Shown in pieces: positions 1 to 6,000 of a stretch of 7,440 nucleotides of DNA (the first letter of the stretch is position 1; every line of letters begins with the position of its first letter). The DNA is from Aquifex sp. (GTDB lineage: Bacteria; Aquificota; Aquificia; Aquificales; Aquificaceae): positions 1 through 7,440 of the forward strand of contig QNXQ01000218.1 of assembly GCA_003978875.1 (NCBI GenBank). Direction: 5' to 3'. The notes beneath the pieces are model-generated. The model saw only the letters and a list, made by a program, of their open reading frames with translations. It searched no databases and was not told the origin of the DNA. The translations under genes were made by a program, and so were the position numbers.

Positions 1-1035
1 GGAAGGAAAAGTTGTGTCTCAGTTTTTTTTAACGATGGAAATTATGCAATTTGCGGGTCTGAGTCAAAACTAAAAGATTTCTGCTCGGAGCTTACGAAGT
101 TTCCCGAAACTAAGAATCTCGCTAGGGAAATTTTAGAAAGTTTTATAAGGTATAGAAAAAAACACTTTCAACTCAGTTATAACAGAAAAATTCTTCCGCT
201 GGGGCTAAAGACCGCAATAATGGGCGTTCTGAATGTGACTCCGGATAGTTTCTCCGATGGGGGTAAATACTTAGAACCTGCAAACGCAGTAAAAAGAGCT
301 GTTCAAATGGCGGAAGAGGGAGCAGAAATAATAGATATAGGTGGGGAAAGCACCAGACCAGGTTCAAAAAGGATATCCGCCGAGGAGGAGATAAATAGAA
401 TATTGCCGGTTTTGAAAGAAGTAAGAAAAGAGCTTCCCGATGTGTGGATTTCTATAGATACTTATAAGTCGGAGGTTGCAAGAATTTGTCTTGAAGAGGG
501 AGCGGACATAATAAACGATATAAGTGGGGGGACTTTTGACCCGGAGATTATGAAAGTCGTTGTCCAGTACAGATGTCCCTACATAATAAACCACATCAAA
601 GGCAGACCGGAAACTTGGAAAGAAGAACCCATAATTTATGAAGACGTTGTTGAAGAAATTTTGGAGTTTTTCAAAAAACAAATATCGAAACTTAAAGAAC
701 TTGGGTATAAGGAAGAGGATAAAATCATCCTTGACCCGGGTATAGGCTTTGGAAAACTTCCCGAACACAATATTGAGATACTCCAGAGATTTTCCGAGTT
801 TAAGATTCTCGGTAAAATTCTTATGGTAGGAGTTTCGAGGAAATCTTTTATAGGATTAATCCTTGAAGGATTTTTAAATAAAAAAACTCAGCCAACCGAA
901 AGACTATACGGAAGTTTGGGGACTCTTGCTCCCGCGGTACTCGGTGGAGCAAACATAGTAAGGGTACACGATGTTAAAGAGACAAGAGAGTTCTTGGCAC
1001 TTCTCGATGCAGTAAGGACTTACGATGGAGCTTGA
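1..1035 (+). CDS. folP: Dihydropteroate synthase, long form, 5' end outside window
   Basis: This enzyme joins p-aminobenzoate to the pterin pyrophosphate to make dihydropteroate in cytoplasmic folate synthesis. The TIM-barrel motifs appear in order: MGVLNVTPDSFSDGG from base 220 (first strand and loop 1), GGESTRPGS (loop 2, about 340-366), SIDTYKSEVA (about 451-480), INHIKGRPETW, LDPGIGFGK (about 730-756), VGVSRKSFIG (about 826-855, with the Ser-Arg-Lys substrate site) and RVHDV near 961-975. The reading frame is open from base 1 with no ATG, GTG or TTG codon before 220. The ATG at 220 codes a core-strand residue inside the fold, so it cannot be the true start, which lies left of the window. 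The 73 or more extra residues (ending RKILPLGLKTAI before the core) resemble the N-terminal extension of the roughly 390-400 residue DHPS proteins of clostridia and relatives. The 3' end overlaps cdaA by 11 bp, which suggests translational coupling. Confidence 0.95.
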   Translation, partial: GRKSCVSVFFNDGNYAICGSESKLKDFCSELTKFPETKNLAREILESFIRYRKKHFQLSYNRKILPLGLKTAIMGVLNVTPDSFSDGGKYLEPANAVKRAVQMAEEGAEIIDIGGESTRPGSKRISAEEEINRILPVLKEVRKELPDVWISIDTYKSEVARICLEEGADIINDISGGTFDPEIMKVVVQYRCPYIINHIKGRPETWKEEPIIYEDVVEEILEFFKKQISKLKELGYKEEDKIILDPGIGFGKLPEHNIEILQRFSEFKILGKILMVGVSRKSFIGLILEGFLNKKTQPTERLYGSLGTLAPAVLGGANIVRVHDVKETREFLALLDAVRTYDGA

Positions 1036-1792
1036 ACTTATAAAGGAATTTTTCAATTGGAGAGATATAGCGGATATATTAGGGCTTACGCTGCTTTTTT
1101 ATTTATTTATAAGATTTCTCTTCATAGCAAAAGGCCTTTATCTTCTAAGGATACTAATCCTATTCGGTATTCTTTGGACTGTTGCCGAAGTTCTCGGACT
1201 ATCCACCCTTTCTTGGATTTTTGAGAAACTCTGGACTCTTATACTTTTTGCCCTTGTAGTAATCTTCCAGCCTGAAATAAGAAGAACTCTGGCAAATATA
1301 GGGAAAAGAACTAAAGTTTTGAAGATTCAAGAATACGAAGAGAGGTCTATAGATAGATTGGTGAGAGCGTGCAGGTTTATGGCGGAGAGACAGATAGGAG
1401 CTTTAATAGTTATCGAGAGAGAACAGAATATAGAGGATCTGGTTGAGGGATGCATTTATATAGATGCCCATATATCCGCGGAATTGATTATTACAATTTT
1501 TTACCCTCTCACTCCGCTTCACGACGGTGCCATTGTTATAAGAAACGATAGAATAGCCTTTGCCTCTTGTGTATTACCTCTTTCTAAAAATCCGGAACTA
1601 CCCAGGAAGTATGGAACAAGGCATCGTGCAGCGGTTGGAATAACAGAACTTAGCGATGCTGTAGCTATAGTGGTGTCTGAGGAAACCGGAGAGATATCTG
1701 TGGCTGTGGAAGGGACTATCGAAAAAGTTCTTGACCCTGAGCTTTTAAAAGATAAACTTCTTAACCTCTTAGGGGTAAAGCATGAATCATAA
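1025..1792 (+). CDS. cdaA: Membrane diadenylate cyclase CdaA/DacA (c-di-AMP synthase)
   Basis: The protein is predicted to condense two ATP into cyclic di-AMP at the inner face of the cytoplasmic membrane. It is 255 residues, close to the usual CdaA length of about 270. Three hydrophobic segments lie at about residues 18-36, 39-58 and 65-82, followed by the linker FQPEIRRTLANIG that is typical of CdaA. The DisA_N (DAC) catalytic domain fills residues about 100-250. Its two signature motifs are intact: DGA at 167-169 (context LTPLHDGAIVI) and RHR at 199-201 (context GTRHRAAVGITE). The ATG start at 1025 has AGGA six bases upstream, inside the end of folP. The 3' end overlaps the YbbR-like gene by 11 bp. 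A folP-cdaA-cdaR order is a recurring arrangement in bacteria, and CdaR is the usual regulator of CdaA. The call is firm; only regulation and physiological role are unknown here. Confidence 0.95.
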   Translation: MELELIKEFFNWRDIADILGLTLLFYLFIRFLFIAKGLYLLRILILFGILWTVAEVLGLSTLSWIFEKLWTLILFALVVIFQPEIRRTLANIGKRTKVLKIQEYEERSIDRLVRACRFMAERQIGALIVIEREQNIEDLVEGCIYIDAHISAELIITIFYPLTPLHDGAIVIRNDRIAFASCVLPLSKNPELPRKYGTRHRAAVGITELSDAVAIVVSEETGEISVAVEGTIEKVLDPELLKDKLLNLLGVKHES

Positions 1793-2150
1793 GGAAAAAC
1801 TAAAGTACATACTTGTTTCTTTCATTCTGGGATTTTCCATATGGTTCGCGGTAAACTTCGGAGAAAGACTACCTCTTGATATCACAAGGTTCGTTGAAAT
1901 AAAAGGAAAAAACCCTAACTATGCTTACGAAATCAATCCTCCATTTGTGGATATAACTTTGCTCGTTTCCCGTAAATTACTCCAATCTAAGCTACTTGAA
2001 AAGGTAAAAGTGTATATCGAAGTTGATAATCTAAAGGAAGGTGAATACAAAATAAGGGTAATTACTAAAACACCTATTCCCGTATTGATTCAACCCGTTG
2101 CTGTAAATCCGTACCACGTAAAGGTTAGAATCAAAAAGGTCTTAAAGTAA
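1782..2150 (+). CDS. Short YbbR-domain membrane protein (CdaR-like)
   Basis: This 122-residue protein has a short basic N-terminus (MNHKEKLKY), one membrane helix at about residues 10-26 (ILVSFILGFSIWFAVNF) and a single extracytoplasmic beta-rich domain. The motif WFAVNFGERLPL and the later PPFVDITLLVSRKLLQ fit YbbR/CdaR proteins, whose repeat follows the membrane helix in the same way. Characterised CdaR proteins of Firmicutes are much longer and carry several YbbR repeats; this one has room for only one. The start ATG has AGGGGT about seven bases upstream and overlaps the end of cdaA, so the two are probably translated together. By family knowledge and context it is inferred to bind CdaA in the membrane and tune c-di-AMP synthesis. 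The coding end overlaps the convergent gene at 2131. YbbR identity is fairly secure; the regulatory role is inferred. Confidence 0.8.
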   Translation: MNHKEKLKYILVSFILGFSIWFAVNFGERLPLDITRFVEIKGKNPNYAYEINPPFVDITLLVSRKLLQSKLLEKVKVYIEVDNLKEGEYKIRVITKTPIPVLIQPVAVNPYHVKVRIKKVLK

Positions 2151-2532
2151 TCTTTGTATCGAACTTTCCCTTACCTGTATTGTCTACAGCTTCAAGGCTC
2201 TCCAATACACCATTTTGTTCTAAATCTCTTATAAATAGAACTAAAGCCCTACCGTCTACTTCCCTTAAGGAGATTACGTATTTCCCTTGCCGATAGTTTA
2301 TCTCCTTCAAATTAAGACCGTACTTTTGAGCTAAATTCCTTATTAGTTCTTCATTCAAAGGTCTTGTTTCCCTGTATTCCGTATTTTCCAAAAGAAAAAC
2401 GAAATCTTTAAATTTCACGTATTGGTTATTCAGAAAATTTCTAAAATCGTTAAAATCCACCATAAAAGTGTATAAGCAAAACGTAAAGAGCGATAAAATC
2501 AAAGTATAAATAATCTTTCTGGAAAGTATCAC
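2131..2532 (-). CDS. GspM/PilO-like small inner-membrane protein
   Basis: This 133-residue protein has a very short N-terminus (MILSRK), one membrane helix at about residues 7-24 and a small periplasmic domain. The distal part (RNLAQKYGLNLKEINYRQGKY at about 66-86, then ISLREVDGRALVLFIRDLE, ending KFDTKITLRPF) has the helix-strand pattern of the ferredoxin-like fold in GspM and PilO. In GspM a similar tail supports dimerisation and GspL contact. Start is GTG at 2532, with GAGGTG eight bases upstream; GTGA overlaps the stop of the GspL-like gene by 4 bp, which implies coupling. In type II secretion gspL and gspM are also adjacent in this order. The assignment rests on topology, size, pattern and position, not on strongly conserved residues. 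PilO is the main alternative. The 3' end overlaps the opposite-strand YbbR-like gene by 20 bp. Confidence 0.6.
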   Translation of the reverse strand: MILSRKIIYTLILSLFTFCLYTFMVDFNDFRNFLNNQYVKFKDFVFLLENTEYRETRPLNEELIRNLAQKYGLNLKEINYRQGKYVISLREVDGRALVLFIRDLEQNGVLESLEAVDNTGKGKFDTKITLRPF

Positions 2533-3686
2533 CTTATTACCACCTCAAATTCGTAATTTCCCTCGGGAGTTTTTCTTATAGAGTCCGCTTTTATATTTTT
2601 TATTAAACTCTCTTGAGCTTCACCTACCAACTTTAAGTAACCATTTTTGAACTCTATCCTGTATATCTTTACACCTTGAGGCAAATCCTTGAGCACTGTA
2701 TACATAAGTTCGAGGAATTTACTCTGTTTACGCTCCCTCATATTCTTTAATTGCTCTTCTACCATAACGGGTGGTAAATCTGGGAATTTTGCGGAAAACA
2801 ATTCCTTTTTTTGTTGATTTAAGGTTTTCATTATTTCCCTTTTAAGAAAATCCTTGGAAAGGAAATAGGAAATAAAAACGGTGGTTGCCAATCCAACAAA
2901 GGCAACCAAGAGCTTCTGTTCTTTAGGGGATATTTCTTCTTTCTTGAAAGTAGGTGAGTTGTCTTTAAAAACAAACTTCAGCGATGCTCCGAATGCAGAG
3001 GTAAGTTCCGGTTCACAATAGGGAATTCTCAAAACGGATTTAAATAAATCCTCTAAACCTTTTAACTTGCTGAGTCCTCCACTCAAAAGCACTTCCTTAT
3101 TTGTGAGCTGAACACCTATGTTCGAAAGTATTTCTTCAATAGCCTTTTTTACCGTAGGATTGTTCATACCTTCTTCTATTTTTATCCTTTCAGCTTCCTC
3201 AAGGGAAACCCTTAACTCTTTTTGGATTTGCTCATTCAAATAATTTCCGCCTTTTAAAACTACCCTATACCTATCCAATTCGTAATTTTTTACCTCGACG
3301 AATGTAGTTTTTCTTTTCCCTAAATCCAAAATAACAAGATTAGGCTTTTCTAAAACTCTCGAAAGTCTTGCCAGAGAAAAAAATTCACAATCAAGAGAAA
3401 AGAAATCTTCGGGAGGGTTGAAATTTCTTACCAAAACCAGATAGTAAAAATCTTCGACAAGTTTAAAATCCCATAGGACTTCTCCGTATTCTTCTACTTC
3501 ATATTTAAGGTATTCCCTTAACTCTTTCTCCTTTTTTATCTCCGCAATTTCTTTTTTTACAAAACAAAGGTCTGATGGAATTACGTAAATTTTTTTTCCT
3601 TTCTTCTCAGTTCTTTTCCAATCCTTTTTTAACAAAGAATAAGAAACACTGAACCACTTTTCCCCATCAATCCCTGTAAATATCAT
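2529..3686 (-). CDS. GspL-like protein: PilM-type actin-like domain, TM helix, periplasmic domain
   Basis: The 385-residue protein combines what type IV pili split into PilM and PilN, which is the GspL layout. Residues 1-240 are an actin-like (FtsA/PilM/GspL) cytoplasmic domain. It has the phosphate-2 type motif VILDLGKRKTTFVEV (118-132, Asp121, Thr127), GGNYLNEQIQKEL (146-158), SLEEAERIK (161-169) and the adenosine-type motif LLSGGLSKLKGL (200-211). The first phosphate loop (FTGIDGEKWFSVS) is degenerate compared with active actin-like ATPases. A membrane helix lies at about 259-277. A short coiled linker follows, then a ferredoxin-like periplasmic domain at about 325-385 (LKDLPQGVKIYRIEF and the end GNYEFEVVIR). 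The start ATG overlaps the GTPase stop by 4 bp, and the end overlaps the GspM-like start by 4 bp. It is likely an inner-membrane platform protein that binds a secretion or pilus ATPase. No GspE, GspF or pilin gene is visible in the window. Confidence 0.75.
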   Translation of the reverse strand: MIFTGIDGEKWFSVSYSLLKKDWKRTEKKGKKIYVIPSDLCFVKKEIAEIKKEKELREYLKYEVEEYGEVLWDFKLVEDFYYLVLVRNFNPPEDFFSLDCEFFSLARLSRVLEKPNLVILDLGKRKTTFVEVKNYELDRYRVVLKGGNYLNEQIQKELRVSLEEAERIKIEEGMNNPTVKKAIEEILSNIGVQLTNKEVLLSGGLSKLKGLEDLFKSVLRIPYCEPELTSAFGASLKFVFKDNSPTFKKEEISPKEQKLLVAFVGLATTVFISYFLSKDFLKREIMKTLNQQKKELFSAKFPDLPPVMVEEQLKNMRERKQSKFLELMYTVLKDLPQGVKIYRIEFKNGYLKLVGEAQESLIKNIKADSIRKTPEGNYEFEVVIR

Positions 3687-4237
3687 TCCTCGATGGAAGA
3701 TTTTATCAATTCAAGGAGTAATAAAAGAGTCTTTTTTACGTGTTCTTTATTTTTTGCGGAAATACCAACAACGGGTATTCCTTCCTCTTCGGATATATCA
3801 AGAGCTATAGCTACATCCCTAGGAGACCACGCGTTGGGAAGGTCTTGTTTATTAGCGGCAACAACAAGAGGTATTGGGTATCTGCTTTGGAAAAAGTTTA
3901 TTATTCTTCTCGCTTCGTGGAAAGTAGAAGGGTCTGTACTATCCACCAGGACAATAACTCCTAAAGCTCCCTCACCCAGTATTTCCCACATGAAATTAAA
4001 TCGTGTCTGTCCGGGTGTACCGAATAGGTAAAGCTCATGCTGATTGTCTATCTTTATCTTCCCGAAGTCCATTGCAACGGTTGTCGTGTTCTTCTTTTCC
4101 TTTTCTTGGGAATGGGTTATTTTCCTTTCTGTGGTTACAGGATCGATTTCACTTACCGTCTTTATAAACTCCGTTTTTCCCGCAGCAAACGGACCCGCTA
4201 TGACAATTTTTATTTTTTTAACGTCACTGTTAGTCAT
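3683..4237 (-). CDS. Ras-like small GTPase, COG2229 / CvnD type
   Basis: This 184-residue cytoplasmic protein is a single G domain of the bacterial group that travels with Roadblock genes (CvnD of actinobacterial conservons, distantly MglA). Visible motifs are the P-loop GPFAAGKT (15-22), the switch I threonines TTT (51-53, context NTTTVAMDFG), the G3 motif GTPGQ (73-77, context LFGTPGQTRFNFMWE), G4 NKQD (129-132) and G5 SAK (160-162). In the G3 box the usual Asp of DxxG is Gly73; to my knowledge GTPGQ is the norm for this family and not a defect. NKQD supports guanine specificity. The start ATG overlaps the stop of the DUF4388 gene by 4 bp and no good Shine-Dalgarno is present, so translation is probably coupled. 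It is the likely molecular switch of the cassette, with the Roadblock protein as candidate GAP or scaffold. Family call is firm, target unknown. Confidence 0.92.
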   Translation of the reverse strand: MTNSDVKKIKIVIAGPFAAGKTEFIKTVSEIDPVTTERKITHSQEKEKKNTTTVAMDFGKIKIDNQHELYLFGTPGQTRFNFMWEILGEGALGVIVLVDSTDPSTFHEARRIINFFQSRYPIPLVVAANKQDLPNAWSPRDVAIALDISEEEGIPVVGISAKNKEHVKKTLLLLLELIKSSIEE

Positions 4238-4926
4238 AGTTTCTTAATTTTTTCTATAAGTTTTGCTAAAAGGTCAAGAGAAATAGATGGTTTCCTCGTT
4301 ATCTTCTTCTTTTTCCTTCTTATAGCTCCTATAGACAGTAATCCGTAAAGAGTTCTATAAAGAGTAAGCTTGTCTACTTTGCTTTTTTCCAGTATATCCT
4401 TTACCGTGTTAGTACCGTCCACGAGTTCGAGGATAAGTTTTTCCTTTTCGCTCAGGTTAGCCCTTTGAACTCTCGAATCCCAATCGGGAGACTTTTCAAA
4501 AATGAGTAACTCATCCGAGATTTTTCTTTCCGTCTCCTCAAGGGAAAGCCTCCTTGAAGCTTCCATAATAATTTGTTCAACAGGAAAATGTACGGGCACA
4601 TTGTCAGGATACCTGATGAAACCCTTTGTAAAAGAAAATATTCCATCTCTATTTTCAAGCTTGGGAATGAGGAATTTTTTTATAGTTTCCGCCAAGGCAC
4701 GCTCGTTTAATCGCAACTTTTCCAGGAGTTTTTCAAAATCTCTATCTACGTAAACTCTGAATACTTTATCCACAGGTCTGGCAAGTACTATCTCTCCATC
4801 CTTGACGTAATAAGCAACTGTCATATCCTTCCACTCCACTATCAGAACTCCACTTTTTTTATCTGAATACAATACCTGTAATATATCTGCAAAACTGAAA
4901 GACTTAAGGTCTCCGGTTAGAGTCAT
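4234..4926 (-). CDS. DUF4388 (PATAN) protein with winged-helix-like C-terminus
   Basis: The 230-residue protein starts with a DUF4388/PATAN domain: MTLTGDLKSFSFADILQVLY, then KSGVLIVEW (24-32) and AYYVKDGEIVLARP (38-51), the pattern seen at the N-terminus of PatA-like and gliding-motility proteins. The middle (about 60-150) is mostly helical and has no motif that I recognise. Residues about 158-205 (LSEKEKLILELVDGTNTVKDIL followed by LTLYRTLYGLLSIGAIRR; split here at 179) look like a winged-helix segment, as is common in the tail of DUF4388 proteins. A lysine-rich stretch follows (RRKKKKITRK, 203-212). The gene starts 4 bp after the Roadblock gene ends and its stop overlaps the GTPase start. 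PATAN domains are proposed to be protein-interaction modules that accompany Roadblock/GTPase systems, so an adaptor role is inferred. DNA binding by the tail is possible but unproven. Confidence 0.82.
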   Translation of the reverse strand: MTLTGDLKSFSFADILQVLYSDKKSGVLIVEWKDMTVAYYVKDGEIVLARPVDKVFRVYVDRDFEKLLEKLRLNERALAETIKKFLIPKLENRDGIFSFTKGFIRYPDNVPVHFPVEQIIMEASRRLSLEETERKISDELLIFEKSPDWDSRVQRANLSEKEKLILELVDGTNTVKDILEKSKVDKLTLYRTLYGLLSIGAIRRKKKKITRKPSISLDLLAKLIEKIKKL

Positions 4927-4930
4927 AGCT

Positions 4931-5284
4931 CTATATTAGCTCCTTAAGTTGTTGTTGTGCTTTCTTAATTTCCATGTAAATAAGTCCTAACTTAGCATTT
5001 TCTCCTGCTAAAGTGGTAAGCACAGCATCTTGTCCTATACCGGTTATGACTATATACCCGTGATTTCCCTTAATAGTTATCTGTTCAAGATTTCCTTTCT
5101 GGAGTTCTTCGACAACTCTTTCACCCAGTGAAAGAATAGCCGCACTCATAGCAGCTATTTTATCTTCTTCCGCATCTGGTGGAAGAACAGAAGCTATCGG
5201 AAGACCATCTAAGCTCACCAGTGTAGCCCCTTCAATCCCAGATGCTTTAATTAGCTCTTGTAAAACAGCTTGATACTTATCCAT
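4931..5284 (-). CDS. Roadblock/LC7 domain protein (MglB/CvnB-like)
   Basis: The 117-residue protein is a single Roadblock/LC7 domain over almost its whole length. The hallmark segment is ASGIEGATLVSLDGLPIAS (14-32), followed by the helix EDKIAAMSAAILSLGERVVEE (given here as 40-50 and 51-60) and the strands LEQITIKGNHGYIVITGIG (66-84) and AVLTTLAGENAKLGLIY (87-103). These are typical of bacterial MglB-type proteins, which dimerise and act as GTPase-activating or scaffold partners of small GTPases. Start ATG has GGAGG six bases upstream. It lies 12 bp after the coiled-coil gene and 4 bp before the DUF4388 gene, with the cognate GTPase one gene further on. Acting as the GAP or co-regulator of that GTPase is inferred from context; the family call is very secure. 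Confidence 0.93.
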   Translation of the reverse strand: MDKYQAVLQELIKASGIEGATLVSLDGLPIASVLPPDAEEDKIAAMSAAILSLGERVVEELQKGNLEQITIKGNHGYIVITGIGQDAVLTTLAGENAKLGLIYMEIKKAQQQLKELI

Positions 5285-5296
5285 TTATTCCCTCCA

Positions 5297-5998
5297 CTAC
5301 TTGAAAAATTCTATTTCATCCTGAATTTTTTTTACAATGTTTTCAATACTATCAAGTTTTCTTTTTATGAAATTTTCCTCCGCTCCGCTCTCAATTAGCA
5401 AGTGGAGACTTTTCACCTCGTCTTCTAAATTATAAACTAATTCTTCAACGTGTTTTATCCTCAAATACAGTTCTTTCATCGTTTCCTTTAAAGCTTCTCC
5501 GAGAGCTCCTATCGGGTCAAGTCCGGTAGGAAATCTATCTATCTGGAAAATTCCTTCTCTTAGCTCCTCGATAAGACTTATCAAGGTACTTGCCTTTTCT
5601 ACTGCATTCGTATACTCTTCCTCCAATTCTTTTATACTCTTTAGATAATTCTCCCTAATGTCTGCTATGCTTTTCTCAAAATTCTCCAATATTTCTGTCA
5701 TTTCCTCATAGATGGGAATAGGTAATATCTCATCTTCCAGTTTATCCTTATTTTCATAGAAAAGCGTGGATATGTAATACAACTTTCCGAGCATATGTTC
5801 GAATTTTTTACTCACTATTTGGGTTATGATAAACCCGAGAATCAAGGAATAACCCAATGATATAAGAAGTGAAATCTTCCATTCCACATTTAACAAAAAT
5901 TTAAGAATTAATAGTGTAGGAATAAATAAAATTAAGAAGAGAAAAAAGAAAAATTTTAAGATTTCATTTGTGAGAGAAATTTTTTTAACCGCCTTTAT
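5297..5998 (-). CDS. Two-TM HAMP-like coiled-coil membrane protein, probable non-AUG (ATA) start
   Basis: I do not recognise a named family. The frame is open well upstream of the first conventional start (TTG at 5896, no Shine-Dalgarno). Read from ATA at 5998 it gives 233 residues: a basic N-terminus, TM1 at about 16-32 (FFFFLFLILFIPTLLIL), a very short outer loop (NVEWK), TM2 at about 42-62, then a cytoplasmic part. Directly after TM2, residues about 63-117 fit a HAMP pattern (helix, connector, then PIYEEMTEILENFEKSI, like the DEIxxLxxxFNxM second helix). The rest is heptad-rich coiled coil (about 100-153 and 165-230) with a break at RFPTGLDPIGALG. The TTG start would cut off TM1. GGAGGTGA lies seven bases before the ATA, over the end of the preceding gene. 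It looks like a chemoreceptor-like transducer without kinase or periplasmic sensor domain, placed where conservons have CvnA. Function is inferred. If only conventional starts are allowed, the gene begins at 5896 (199 residues). Confidence 0.7.
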   Translation of the reverse strand: MKAVKKISLTNEILKFFFFLFLILFIPTLLILKFLLNVEWKISLLISLGYSLILGFIITQIVSKKFEHMLGKLYYISTLFYENKDKLEDEILPIPIYEEMTEILENFEKSIADIRENYLKSIKELEEEYTNAVEKASTLISLIEELREGIFQIDRFPTGLDPIGALGEALKETMKELYLRIKHVEELVYNLEDEVKSLHLLIESGAEENFIKRKLDSIENIVKKIQDEIEFFK

Positions 5999-6000
5999 CT

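Noticed and set aside
364..768. Minus-strand open frame of 134 codons opposite folP
   Set aside because: It lies wholly under the conserved DHPS barrel motifs and has a low-complexity Phe/Tyr-rich composition typical of antisense reading.
2140..2200. Rho-independent terminator between the convergent operons
   Set aside because: I looked for a stem-loop with a U-run on either strand past both stops and found none of convincing length.
3693..4031. Plus-strand open frame of about 112 codons opposite the GTPase gene
   Set aside because: The opposite strand codes a GTPase with all G motifs; the plus-strand product has no recognisable motif and is an antisense shadow. The same holds for plus-strand frames at 3740, 4037, 4044 and 4502.
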